A stretch of DNA of 64,000 nucleotides from Lycorma delicatula (taxonomy: Eukaryota; Arthropoda; Insecta; Hemiptera; Fulgoridae). Each line of letters opens with the position of its first letter. Position 1 is the first letter of the stretch. The stretch is from NCBI RefSeq assembly GCF_047948215.1, contig NC_134465.1, positions 44,378,446-44,442,445 on the forward strand, read 5' to 3'. Positions 22,021-33,165 of the stretch are shown here, in pieces. The position numbers and the translations under genes are program-made. The notes under the pieces are model-generated. The model saw only the letters and a program-made list of their open reading frames with translations. It was not told the origin of the DNA and searched no databases.

Positions 22021-23269
22021 CTTTTTTTTGTTTTCAATGTTTGACTGGTTTTATGCAGCTCTCCAAGATTCCCTATCTAGTACTAGTCGTTTCATTTCGG
22101 TATACCCCTTACATCCTACATCCCTAACAATTTGTTTTACACATTCCAAACGTTGCCTGCCTACGTAATTTTTTCCTTCTACCTGTCCCTTCAATATTAA
22201 AACGACTATTCCAGGATACCTTAATATGTGGCCTATAAGTCTGTCTCTTCTTTTAGCTATATTTTTCCAAATGCTTCTTTCTTCATCTATTTGCCGCAAT
22301 ACCTCTTCATTTGTCACTTTTCCACCCATCTGATTTTTAACATTCTCCTATAGCACCACATTTCAAAAGCTTCTAATCTTTTCTTCTCAGATACTCCGAT
22401 CGTCAAAGTTTCATTCCATATAAAGCGACGCTCCAAACATACACTTTCAAAAATCTTTTCCTGACATTTAAATTAATTTTTGATGTAAACAAATTATATT
22501 TCTTACTGAAGGCTCGTTTAGCTTGTGCTATTTGGCATTTTATATCGCTCCTGCTTCGTCCATCTTTAGTAATTCTACTTCCCAAATAACAAAATTCTTC
22601 TACCTCCATAATCTTTTCTCCTCCTATTTTCACATTCAGAGGTCCATCTTTGTTATTTCTACTACATTTCATTACTTTTGTTTTGTTCTTGTTTATTTTC
22701 ATGCGATAGTTCTTGCGTAGGACTTCATCTATGCCGTTCATTGTTTCTTCTAAATCCTTTTTACTCTCAGCTAGAATTACTATATCATCAGCAAATCGTA
22801 GCATCTTTATCTTTTCACCTCGCACTGTTTCTCCGAATCTAAATTGTTCTTTAACATCATTTGCTAGATCCATGTAAAGATTAAAAAGTAACGGAGATAG
22901 GGAATATCCTTGTCGGACTCCCTTTCTTATTACGGCTTCTTTCTTATGTTCTTCAATTGTTATTGTTGCTGTTTGGTTCCTGTAAATGTTAGCAATTGTT
23001 CTTCTATCTCTGTATTTGAAGCCTAATGTTTTTAAAATGCTGAACATTTATTCCAGTCTACGTTATCGAATGCCTTTTCTAGGTCTATAAACGCCAAGTA
23101 TGTTGGTTTGTTTTTCTTTAATCTTCCTTCTACTATTAATCTGAGGCCTAAAATTGCTTCCCTTGTCCCTATACTTTTCTTGAAACCAAATTGGTCTTCT
23201 CCTAACACTTCTTCCACTCTCCTCTCAATTCTTCTCTATAGAATTCTAGTTAAGATTTTTGATGCATGA
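22021..23269 (-). mobile_element. LINE family copy B, 5'-truncated, 11-bp target duplication
   Basis: It is flanked by CTACTGTAAAC (22010-22020) and CTACTGAAAAC (23270-23280), which differ by one base. The poly(A) of the minus strand is the T run at 22022-22029. The 3' hairpin seen in sister copies is damaged here. The copy starts within the RT at the SHASKILTRI region. Confidence 0.92.
22051..23217 (-). pseudogene. reverse transcriptase ORF remnant of LINE copy B
   Basis: Open parts are 23032-23217 (GEDQFGFKKSIGTREAIL, LAFIDLEKAFDNVDWN), 22403-23047 (RQGYSLSPLLFNLYMDLAND, LRFADDIVILAES, then KINKNKTKVMKCSRNNKDGP) and 22051-22329 (the GHILRYPG to DRESWRAA C-terminus). A frameshift lies at about 23040 (missing A in the KMFSIL codons) and another near 22400 before the ETWTIGVSEKK region. 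A codon of the AVNDVKE segment is also deleted. It is not functional. Confidence 0.85.
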
Positions 23270-23280
23270 CTACTGAAAAC

Positions 23281-24891
23281 AGGATGCAGAAAATGTAGGG
23301 TTTTTACAAAAGTTTTAAATAATATTATGTAAAAGTTAATCCTCAAAGTAATATGTTTTCCTTTTGCTTAACTGTGTATGCTTTACGAAAAAAAAACAGA
23401 AATTTTGGCCACCGATTCTCTCTGCACAAATTAAGTTAAAATTAATGAGAATAAAATTAGATTAATTCAGCAGTTTAAATGTTTAAGAAAAATCATCGAC
23501 TGCAGATTAAAAGAAAGATCCGCTTTCAAAACATAATTTCCTAAATTACCTGGCAGACCTAAAATAAAAAAATGCTTTTCAATCCGCTCCAAAATTCACC
23601 AATACAAAAATCGTTTTCCCAGAGGCACTGTACGCCCGTGAAAATATTTCCCAAATTAAAAATGAAACTAAGACCGATCGACTAATTAAAACAGAACGCA
23701 CGATCATCAGAAAATGTTTAAACAAAAATTAACAGAAGAATGGAGTCTGGAGAATTGATATTAACGAAACCGTATACAAAGAAATCGACCCGATGAAGAA
23801 GAGAAGGATTTTTCATTTTTTATACATCTAAATCGAAATTCCTGATGACTGAATTCTGAAAAAAATAGGTTCTCAGGAATTTTGAAAAGAAAAGTAGTGG
23901 AAAATACGGTAGGGAAATTAAGAAAGAACTCGAAGAAATTGGACTGAGAGTCGAGGACCCTTTCGATAATTCAAAAATAAACAACATTCAAAGCACACAG
24001 ATTCTTTACTGAAAAGACGCACAGTGGAAGTTACAAACGAAATGCGGAAAAAATAATCAGACCGTCTTAAAGAGTACTGACAGAACCGGAAGTTTAAGGC
24101 GAACGCTTCGAAAAAAACTGGAAATTGGTTCACTTGGACTTTTGGAAATCGGTACCAACAAAATTGGTAGTAAGATTTTTTTAAATGCTTCGATAACTTA
24201 TTAAAAATAGCTACGGAAACATAATAAGGCTCTCGTTCTCGTAAGTCGAACTGGGGTGCCGGGTAACATGAACATAGTTAAGTTGCCTGGTTTGGTAAAA
24301 AATATATATCCTTAATAAAGGATTTTAGAAATAAAATCTAAATAATTGATAAGACTTGTAAGTAAACCGGCCGTAGAAAATAAGCCAGTATATCATTAAA
24401 ACTTGTTAAACGTAGAGATTACGTCACAGTTACAGAAACGGATATTAAATGTAAATAATTTATAACTAACTTGTAGGCCTGTTAACCGACTTCCGAAATT
24501 TTCAAATAGAAAATCGATTCCGTCATGAAATATAAGCCTACTGTAATAGAAATGTATGTAGGTTAAAAAATAAAATCAATTGTTCACTTTTTTCTTTTAC
24601 TATAACAAAAAAAAATTAGAAAAAAAATGAAACTGGATTTACAAAAGCAAAAATAATACTTTACACATTAAAAAAAAAAAAAAAAAAAATATGTATCAAA
24701 TTAAAGGCAACTATCACAATTCGAAACCTATTTCAAGAGGTCGAAATTATACAAGTGATATATTTATTCTCTATTTTGATTATAAAACATGCAACCCTAG
24801 CAAAAACTATATAAAAAACGCAAAAATCAGAAACTTGTTTTTTGATAAAAATTATTAGACACAGATGAACGATTTTAAATAACTATTATTG
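23281..24891. other. AT-rich stretch, no gene recognised
   Basis: No frame has a recognisable motif. A pure A run of about 21 lies at 24669-24689. The segment 23460-24180 has a mildly coding-like codon rhythm but carries stops in all frames, so it may be a very old coding relic. Confidence 0.45.
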
Positions 24892-25035
24892 GCCGGCCTC
24901 CATGGTGGCACGAGTAACCGAGCGTCTCGGCTTTTCATCCCGGGTCCCGGGTTTGAATCCTGGTCAGATATGGCACTTTCATAAGCTACATCATCTTCTC
25001 ATCCTTTGAAGCAGTTGGTTTACTGGCATTACTCC
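24892..25035 (+). repeat. tRNA-derived SINE, family 2, copy 3
   Basis: It begins GCCGGCCTCCATGGTGGCAC, with the B box GGGTTTGAATCCTGGTCAG and the body GGCACTTTCATAAGCTAC. The end is diverged and lacks a clear A-tail. Confidence 0.82.
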
Positions 25036-25790
25036 CGTCAACACCTCATTTGGTCGCCCTAAAACATAAGACCGAATGTCTCTGCCACGAAATGACACTG
25101 TCTCAAACAGTTTAAGCGACCAATATCTTATTTAGCTCCTAGAACTAACCTAATAGCGTGAAAGGTATATGTTTGGTAAATACACCATTAGCTTTTTGTG
25201 TCCAGCCGTTCACTTGTCCTAGATTAAACTAAATTGGTAGGCACACCCCTCTATATTACAATATATGACCGTTATAAATATAAAATTTTACATCGTCAAC
25301 TTAATTCTACCGTTGCCACGCCTAGGTCGCCAGCAAGTTCCTATCCACCATTTATAGCCACTTAGAACTACTGGTCGATGGCCGACCATATTTCAAGAGG
25401 GTAGGTTCCTACAGCAACGCGGTAAGAGTCATTCCCTTAGGTAAACTACTGATGCCGGTTGAACATCAAAACTGCATCAAAGAACTCCCACACGGTCCGA
25501 CAATCGTCTCACGCCACATTCGGAAAATCCTAAATCGGATTAAAATCCAAGCAAATAAAGAGCTGATGTTTTAACCGCTTCTGATCTATCAGTGATTGAT
25601 AAAGTAAGCTTATAATTGGTTAAACATCTGTATCGTAATGAAAATCTGTTTCATAATGATATAGGTTCTATCGCGTAATTGAAACGTTATATACAGACGT
25701 AGAAAAAGATTACTCCCATGTACAGACATGCGAGTACATTTTAATTCTTGACAGCCTTAACTTGTACTCAATAATATCCATATAAATATT
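25036..25790. other. no gene recognised
   Basis: Moderately AT-rich sequence with no supported frame or repeat. Confidence 0.5.
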
Positions 25791-25856
25791 TCTACATATA
25801 AAAGAGAATCTCCTGAATGACTGACTCATAATCAACGTACAGCCAAAACTATTACA

Positions 25857-27188
25857 CAGAGTGATTTTTTAGTCCTGCTACCCAATTTTAAATGTAATTT
25901 AAGAAAGGGAAATTTAGGTGGAATAAAAAAATGTATTTGTTACTTACAAAATAAATTTAATAAAAAGCTATTACTTACATAATTGTTAAAGAATATGCTC
26001 AAAATGTCCACCCCTTGCGGTTATACACGCACGGACTCTTTTCAGCATATTAACAGAAACCTTTTTAAGAGTTGCATTCGAAATATTCGTGATTAAGTCT
26101 ATAACATTGACTTAAAGTTCATTGGATTGTTTTGAAGGCCTCGGACTATATTTAGCCCTACAAAAAGTAGTCAGGAGATGTGAGGTCTGGGGACCTTGGA
26201 GGTCGTAAGCCCTTGCTTATTATTCGATCATCAAAGAACTCTTGCAGAAAATCCATGGTTTCTCGAGACGTGTGCCATGTAGTGCCGTCTTGCTGAAACC
26301 AGCAACACCGTTCTTGAGGTTCCAGGAGGACACAAATTGGTGCACAATATTCCTGAATACTTCACCATTTACTGTCTGTCGAAGAATATGGGTCCGACTA
26401 TACCATGACGAGATATCGCACACCACACACCAATTTTTTCAGGATGGAAAGATTTCTCTTGTAAAGCTTTAGGATTTTCAACCGTCCAAATTCGACAGTT
26501 TTGACTGTTCACGTAACCGTCGAGATGGATCCAAGCTTCATCACTAAACAACACTGTGTTTAAAAATTCGATTCCGTTATCGTTTACGAGAGATCTAAAC
26601 CAACGGCAATATTGCAATCGCTTGTTTAAATCAGGAGGCTCTTGGACTAATCGTACGCGATACGGATACAATTTAAATTTTTTAGCGGCTTTCTGAACAC
26701 TCGAATATGACAAACCGACTTGCGTGGAAAGTTTTCGTAAACTTTCTCGTGGAGAATTGAGCAATCTTGTTTTCACATTCTCTTAAACGTCATCTGTCAA
26801 GCGAGTTGGTCGACCGCTACGTTTTCTGCGGCAAACACTACCTGTCTCTCGAAATTGGTTTGCTAGCCTAGAAATTGACATTTTTTTCTGGCAGAGGAAC
26901 ACCAAAAAAATTAATTTGAAATGATTATTTTACACTCGCGTACGATTTCGTAGCAAAATATTGTTGAAGAATGAAAACTCGTTGTTCTATGGTAAAAGAC
27001 ATTCTGTTCGTAACACGTCCGGAAACGGCACAAAAGTTTACACAGCTCAAGGAGAATCAACTCACACTGCCGTATCTATACCGGTTGAGTAGCGCTACCA
27101 CCTTCGTGTTACAAAACAAAATTTCTCTTTCTAAGAAAAAAATGACCAGACATTAACAATTGGGTAACAGGACTAAAAAATCATCCTG
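25857..27188 (-). mobile_element. Tc1/mariner-superfamily transposon nested in a Helitron
   Basis: Its inverted termini are CAGAGTGATTTTTTAGTCCT on the left and CAGGATGATTTTTTAGTCCT on the right (reverse-complemented), and the match continues as GCTACCCAATTTT against GTTACCCAATTGTT. The right flank is TA; the left flank is CA, probably a mutated TA. The length is 1332 bp. The minus-strand transposase is broken. Confidence 0.9.
26130..27010 (-). pseudogene. Tc1/mariner transposase, interrupted
   Basis: The N-terminal start reads MSFTIEQRVFILQQYFATKS near 26985. The longest open part, 26369-26776 (135 aa), has LNSPRESLRKLSTQVGLSYS (helix-turn-helix), VLFSDEAWIHLDGYVN with the first catalytic aspartate, and KIGVWCAISRHGIVGPIFF. 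In another frame lie QQDGTTWHTSRETMDFLQEF (second aspartate) and RPPRSPDLTSPDYFL (third aspartate), followed by a stop. I count about 38 residues between the second and third aspartates. Stops, and a frameshift near 26370, make it inactive. Confidence 0.83.
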
Positions 27189-27435
27189 TAGGTAGAGACT
27201 TGAAATTTTCAGGGTACTTTCGTATCTTTAAGTAGGCATGCACTAAGAAAGGATTTTGGGAAATTTTGATTTTAAGTGGTTCAAATTAATAATCGATAGT
27301 ATTTTCATTATCGATTTATTTGCGTCGAATATATTTGTGTTTTAAGATCAATCGATATTGAATGAATGGATTACGGTGGTAAAATCTATTAATAATTTAA
27401 TTTAAATTTATTATTAATGTTGTTATTACAAATTT

Positions 27436-28050
27436 ATGGACTGGCTATGCGAGAGAGCCATTTTGATTTCAAAAAATGAAACAGCAACTAAAATAAAACA
27501 AATATTATTAGAATCATTTCAAGCAGAAATGATTGAATACAGATCCGTTATTTCAGTATTGGAAGTAGATCAAGCAGTTAGTTACCCGGTTGGATTTTTC
27601 AATCCTCTCAATCCACCTGGGTTTCCACCACACGTGCTAACTTTGAAAGTTGGTACTCCAATTATGTTATTGAGGAATCTTTGCCCACCTAAGTTACGCA
27701 GTGGTAAAAGACTGTGTACAATCGCCGTTCAAAAAAAAATTTATTGAAGCTAAAATTATCACTGGGTGTCCCAAAGGAGAATCGGTGCTCATTCCTCGCA
27801 TACCAATGGATACCATCGGACGTTTGAATTTAAGAGAATGCAGTTTCCTGTTAAAGTATGTTTTGCAATGACAATAAATAAATCGCAAGGTCAAACGTTA
27901 CGAGTTGTTGAGATTGATGTTAGAGAAGATTGTTTTTCACACGGGCAATTTTATGTGGCATGCTCCAGAATCAGCAACCCTTCAGGTTTATTTATTTTGG
28001 GGCCAGAAGGAAAAACATCTAATGCAGTTTACAAAGAAGTTGAAGAATAA
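27436..28050 (+). pseudogene. Helitron PIF1-type helicase, C-terminal fragment
   Basis: The first open part (27436-27747) reads ISKNETATKIKQILLESFQA and GFPPHVLTLKVGTPIMLLRN, the conserved PPH.L.LK.G.P..LLRN block of Helitron helicases. The second (27766-28050) reads FPVKVCFAMTINKSQGQTL and FSHGQFYVACSRISNP, which are late SF1 helicase motifs (the KSQGQT and YVA.SR blocks). A frameshift after the A run at 27729-27737, and a second one near 27840, separate the parts. The Rep nuclease and the Walker A part are absent. In life this protein unwinds DNA during rolling-circle transposition; this copy cannot. Confidence 0.87.
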
Positions 28051-28463
28051 TTTTATTTTTATTTTATACTTAAAATATTTATATTAATTTTTTTTATTTT
28101 GTTATTAGTTATTAAATGTTTTTTTTATTTTTATTATTTATATTATTTGTTATTTAAATATTTATCAAAATAAATTCTGTAAATAAAATGAGATTAAGAA
28201 GTTTTTAGTATTTATTAGTAGATTTTTAAAATCACTGGGCCTGTGAGGGCTCGGTTGGAAAAAAGGGTAGACTTTTTTTTTGGAGCCCGCAAGTAACTAT
28301 GATGATGGATGATGATTATGAGTGATAAGAACAGAAGTTACATTATCTATTTCTGACATTATCTTTTAACATAATAAGCAAAAGCATCACTCCAAAATAT
28401 TCAGTAAATATGTTTAAAACTAAAGTATCGCCTGGGCGAGGCCGCGACGAGTAACCTGCTAGT

Positions 28464-29324
28464 ATATATATATATATAAATATTTTTATTTTTTTTATCC
28501 TCCGGGAGCACCATTATGTATTGCTTAAGGATTTTATTTTTTGAAAAATTAAAAAAAAAAATCCCGTAAACAATGTATTCTATCGCTGATTTAAATCAAT
28601 AACCCCAATATTTTCTCATCCGTAGAAAAAATACGGTATGCAACTATCTATAATGGCTGCTAATGCACTGACAATGTTTACGATAATCGCTGAGGCTCGT
28701 GTCGTAACTTACTTCGCAGTCGTCCATTAATAGCTATCATCATAGGCGCATTGCATAATTTACTATTTTGTTACTTGTAATTTATAAACAATTTATTTTA
28801 AAATTATTAACTTTTGCTACGTAAAATCAAACCAAATTTTATAACTGAACTTTTTTAATTTAGTTCACAACATTTGCAGTCATCTTTGCGACTATTTACA
28901 GTTTTCATTTACTGTTGTTGATATTCTTCTACTGTCGTCAACCGAATATTTAAAAAAAAAAATTATATTTCGGTTTCTTATTAGAAAAGTTGATATTTTA
29001 AAATTAATATTTAAATTATTTGCTCGCTGACGACCAACATCCGGCAAATTATAGGAAAAAATTATTTTGAAGTTTTATATATGAGGGTCTTTGGCAAAGA
29101 TACTGGTCTCACAAAGATAGCATAAGTTTTTTCAGGAATTTATTTTTTAACATAGATCCTTGCAATTTAATACATTTAGACCGTCGACTTTAAAATTGTT
29201 TAATACCCTCAATATAATGCGATTTTTCCAATTCTACAAAATAAGCGGTCATCTCAGTTTTATTTTCCCGTTGTAGCACCCAATAGCAAGATTAAGATAA
29301 TTTATACACTTATTACGAGGTAAA
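28464..29324. other. AT-rich stretch, no gene recognised
   Basis: It begins with a short (AT)n run right after the Helitron end. Nothing else is supported. Confidence 0.5.
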
Positions 29325-29745
29325 GGTACTATTGTCATCGCGAAAAATTTCGGTTTTCAGTATTAAACGAAAATATCCATTTTGACCATCCCTGAATCCA
29401 TTTTGACTAGTTTCAGTGTGACGTCTGTACGTACGTATCTATCTAGTATAACTGAAAAACAATTAGACGGAGGATGTTAAAATTTTGGATTTAGGACTGC
29501 TGTTACATCTAGTTGTGTACCTCCCGTTTTGATTGCAATCGACTGGACTAAAATTATCCAAAAATGCCGAAAAAAAAAAAAATTGGTTTTGGACCTTTTC
29601 TTAACTGCAGTAATAAGCTCTCATTGCGAGCTTTTCAACGATATATCATAAGTGGTACTTATTTTCACATTTTTTGAAAGGCTGATGTACGCTGATTTTG
29701 GGGACATCGGTTCGAATCAGACTTCATCTCCTTTTTTTATTTATT
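29325..29745 (+). repeat. dispersed repeat A, copy 1
   Basis: It shares AAATATCCATTTTGACCATC, the GTGTGACGTCTGTACGTAC segment, GCAATCGACTGGACTAAAA, AATAAGCTCTCATTGCGAGC and TATATCATAAGTGGTACTTA with the copies at 40350 and (inverted) 63115. It ends at a GGTTCGAATCAGACTTC box and a T-rich tract. The GGTTCGAATC is B-box-like, but no A box was found upstream. Confidence 0.82.
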
Positions 29746-29841
29746 ATATTTTTTTAAATTTAAATATATTGATGTATTAATAATTAACCACCGATTTTTA
29801 AAAAAATTACGACAAAAAAAAAGAAAAAGTATCAGAAGTTA

Positions 29842-30941
29842 CGTTTGACGTACAATAACGTTGTTAAATTGGCAATAAATCATACATTTTTTAAACATAA
29901 ATTGTAGAGAATTTAATTATAAGATTATTGATGTAAATAATGTCAACAGAAAACAAATAAAATTTTAAACATGTCGACTTTTATTAACAACAAAACCGAT
30001 GAAAACTTAGAAGAAAATGTTACAAAAAAAAGAAAACAGATGTGTCTAGTAGGTACAATAATTTTAGACCTACGGAAAACAAGTTGGCAATACTGAATTT
30101 TTTCTTCACAATTCGTTTAAATACTACTCATTGTTGTCAGTTAATTGTGGTAATGTGTTAAATAACCTTTCGCTGATAAATCGTGTTTGCAGTATTACGT
30201 CGAATTCTTATCGTAAAAATTTCAGAAAACTGTTAAAAAGTGTAATTTTGTATTCATTTTACAGTGCATAAAAAGATTGCTGGAAAATATTCCCTTAGCA
30301 AAACGAATTGAAATGTATTACCAACTTGATGGAGCTCCTACAAATTTCACTGATGAAGTAAGGCAATGTCTTGATGAAAAGTTTGCTGGTAAATGGATAG
30401 GACGTGGAGGGCCGGTTAATTGGCCACCGAGATCCCCAGACCTCACTCCGTTGGATTATTGTTTGTGGGGATGGTAGAAAAATGAGGTTTACAAGGAAAA
30501 AGTAGACACACGCGATGAACTGATCGCTCGAATTCTCAACGCTGCAGCTATAATCAAGGAACGCAAAGATACCGTTAGACTGGCAACACAAAATCTAGTA
30601 CAACGCGTTGAAAAGTGCATTGAACACAACGGTGGCATTTTTGAAAGTTATTAAACCACATGAAATACTTCTACTTGTAAGCAGCATTTATCATTATCAT
30701 AAAAAACAGTAAGTATTCTTTTTTCCTACAAATATTTTCTATTGCACATAACGAAAAAGTTTTTTCAATCTGTTACAAATTAATCTGTTTTGTTGTTAAT
30801 AAAAGTCGACATGTTTAAAATTTTATTTGTTTTCTGTTGACATTATTTACATCAATCTTCTTATAATTAAATTCTCTACAATTTCCGTTTAAAAAATGTA
30901 TGATTTATTGCTAATTTAACAAACTTATTGTACGTCAAACG
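29842..30941 (+). mobile_element. long-TIR element, copy 1
   Basis: It is 1100 bp, flanked by TA at 29840-29841 and 30942-30943, with terminal inverted repeats of about 155 bp (29842-29996 and 30787-30941) differing at only a few positions. Both ends start CGTTTGACGTACAATAA. Inside are a small AT-rich ORF region (from the ATG at 29973) and the C-terminal end of a Tc1/mariner transposase (30277-30650). A second copy lies at about 45893-46965, and both copies share a further 325 bp beyond the right TIR, ending CACTCTG/TA at 31267 (CATTCTG/TA at 47290 in copy 2). Confidence 0.88.
30277..30653 (+). pseudogene. DD41D-type transposase C-terminal fragment, copy 1
   Basis: The frame reads LAKRIEMYYQLDGAPTNFTD (second catalytic aspartate), GKWIGRGGPVNWPPRSPDLT and PLDYCLWGW (third aspartate, 41 residues after the second by my count), then a TAG at 30475. 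Past the stop the frame continues through the RDELIARILNAAAIIKE segment to ending FESY at about 30653. The whole N-terminal half, with helix-turn-helix and first aspartate, is missing in both copies. Confidence 0.85.
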
Positions 30942-31267
30942 TAAAAAAAATGTGTTTTTTGACCCAACTTTTGGCGTTTTACATGGGATATCTTAGAAAC
31001 TAAGAGAGATACAGTTCTGGGACCTATTTTTTCGATTTCCCAACTCAAAAAACCATAGAAACAATGGAATTTGCCCCTTAATTGACCTTCCCAGAATTTC
31101 AGAAAACATTAATTTACCCGGAGGAACTGAAACTCGGGCGAAATCTTTCACTCTGTATAACTCGCCAACGAAGCGTTTTCGGACCTATGTTTATATGAAC
31201 TTTTTTCTTATTTTTAGCCTCTAGAATGAGTTGTCAAATTATTGCTCTATCCTCCTGAATCACTCTG
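30942..31267. repeat. right-flank segment shared with the second long-TIR copy
   Basis: The stretch from TTTTGGCGTTTTACATGGGA through CCTTCCCAGAATTTCAG, CTGAAACTCGGGCG and GCCTCTAGAATGAGTTGTC to CCTCCTGAATCACTCTG is repeated at 46966-47290. Its end CAGAGTGATTCAGGAGG (reverse-complemented), followed by TA, looks like the terminus of a Tc1/mariner element. It is probably the right end of a larger element that carries the long-TIR unit. Confidence 0.78.
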
Positions 31268-31269
31268 TA

Positions 31270-32280
31270 TTATTATAACATTTCTTGATTCCTAAGAACT
31301 AAACTACGGTATACAATTAAAAAAAGACAAGTTGACGCGTGGTGCAGTAGAGGGCGTGGTCGTAGGAGGACAGAAAAAGGAGAGCTGGTTATTTTCAACG
31401 GTGTGAGATCACTTAAGACTCGCTTCTTTGCTACACATTTAATTAGCCTATAAATCTCAAAGAAATTATCGTTTATTTTTCTTAAGCTAATAGGTTAACG
31501 GAGGACGTGAAAAGTAAGATTGCTTTAAGCCTTCGGAGAAATGAATTAGAATTATAGAAGCGGTGGGATGAAGGAGAAACAAGAAAGATTGATTTGCGTA
31601 GGAGGGAAGTGAACGATCGACAGTTTCCCTCTAGATATTTTATAAAATAGTGTTTCCATAGTAAACATAATGGTTTGTGTTGGTGTTTGTGTTTGCAAGC
31701 GCATGAGTGTGGAATCTGCGAAAGATGCGGCGTAATGTACACAGATATAACCGGCAAATCACAAGGGAATACGATGGGTAGGTGTTCTGAATATCGTTTA
31801 GATATTTTACTTTACATCTCTACTTTTTTTATAAGTTTATAGAAACGGATTACGTACACAGACACACATATAAAAAAACTCATGCTATTATAATAAATAA
31901 TCTTTTTTATAAAATATTTTGAGTTTATAAATAAAATATCGGTATGAATGAAAAAAAAAAGTATATATATATATAAAAATATTTATTTATGTATTTATGC
32001 GATAGTATATTTAAAAATAAAATGTGTTGGTAAAAAGTGAAAAATATTTATCAGTCTATCTCTTTTAGTTCGTTTCATTGTTAATTCACCCTGCATAGAA
32101 CTCGTAAAAATACTAACCGTTTTTATTTGTTATCAAACATGTCGCTTTCCCTTCATATCAAATACACACACACACACACAGAGAGAGAGAGTGAGAGAGA
32201 GACCCTCCACGCACACACACATGCATACTTTTTTATTTTAGTAAAAAAAAATTAAATAACATTTAAATATAACATATTTT
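31270..32280. other. no gene recognised; includes microsatellite
   Basis: 31480-31790 is purine-rich with one open minus-strand frame that has no recognisable motif. A compound (AC)n(GA)n run lies at 32162-32225. Confidence 0.45.
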
Positions 32281-32735
32281 ACTTTGCCGTTTAGATAGCG
32301 CTATAGCTCTAGAAATGAAAGTATAGCGATCAATTGTGTATTGTGTCAATTTGGGCATATGCGGTTTTCACCGGATCTTGACGTTTTAACACCTACGAAA
32401 CCCATAAAACAAAAACCGGATGGAAATTTTCAGGACGTTAATGTTCGTGTGTGTGTGTGTTCGGTGACGATCTCTAAATCACTTTACATCTCTAGAACTA
32501 CTGGACCGATTTTGACCAAACTCGGTCTGATTACTTCTATATATGAGGCATTGATGTCATTAAATTTGTACTTTAAAGGTCAAGGAAGTGAAGCTGTAGA
32601 ACAAGGTTACCCTTAGTATCTCCAAATTTTCTTTGGCAAATTTGTTAACGATTAAAAAATAACAAAATTTGCAAAAAAATTGTTTTTGAAAATCGCGCCC
32701 CCACTCCAAAAAATAATATAAACTACTGCTATGTT
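32281..32735 (+). repeat. dispersed repeat B, long copy
   Basis: It begins CCGTTTAGATAGCGCTATAG and contains GGCATATGCGGTTTTCACCG, a (GT)n patch, AGAACTACTGGACCGATTTT and CTTCTATATATGAGGCATTG. It is collinear with 50487-50965. The wording AACTACTGGACCGATTTTGA recalls arthropod Helitron heads, but the termini are not defined here. Confidence 0.8.
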
Positions 32736-33038
32736 GTGACGTCAGAAAGCTAATTTCTAATTTTATGAAAAAAATAATTTTCTGAATGGGCATTATTTAT
32801 AATCATATTGTACATGATGTTAAATAATAATTTTTTTTTTTTTTATTTAATATGAAACGTTATATTTTAATGTTTAATTAAAATATTTTTATTTGATCTT
32901 CTCATTCTATATTTAATCGAGATTTATCATTAATTATATTATTGGTAATTTTATTTTTGTAAATTCGTATTAGGTTAAAAAATAATTAAAATATGGTAGC
33001 TAATGTTTTTATTCTTTTCAAATTTCAGTGAAATTTTT
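32736..33038. other. AT-rich, nothing recognised
   Basis: A long T run lies at about 32831-32844. Nothing else is seen. Confidence 0.5.
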
Positions 33039-33165
33039 CGCCAACCTCCGAGATTGAGTAGTTAGCATTTCGTTTGGAGGTACCGAGTTGGAATCCCCTC
33101 CGGTCAGGAATGGCATCTTTTCATACGCCACCGATTTCCATCGGGCTAATGATTATAGCTGCTGA
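33039..33165 (+). repeat. tRNA-derived SINE, family 2, diverged copy 4
   Basis: CGCCAACCTCCGAGATTGAG, the B-box-like GAGTTGGAATCCCCTCCGG and TCAGGAATGGCATCTTTTCA are collinear with the family-2 head and body, but are the most diverged of the set. Confidence 0.65.

Larger units (their letters stand above)
25791..28462 (+). mobile_element. Helitron remnant with nested Tc1/mariner insertion
   Basis: The 5' head TCTACATATAAAAGAGAATC runs to 25856 (CAGCCAAAACTATTA), is interrupted by a Tc1/mariner element and resumes at 27189 (GGTAGAGACTTGAAATTTTC), which reads as one continuous Helitron head. A C-terminal PIF1-helicase fragment follows at 27436-28050. The 3' end has the hairpin GCCTGGGCGAGGC (28430-28442) and terminates in CTAG at 28459-28462, followed by T. 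Without the insertion it is about 1.34 kb, so most of the RepHel protein has been lost. Confidence 0.83.
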
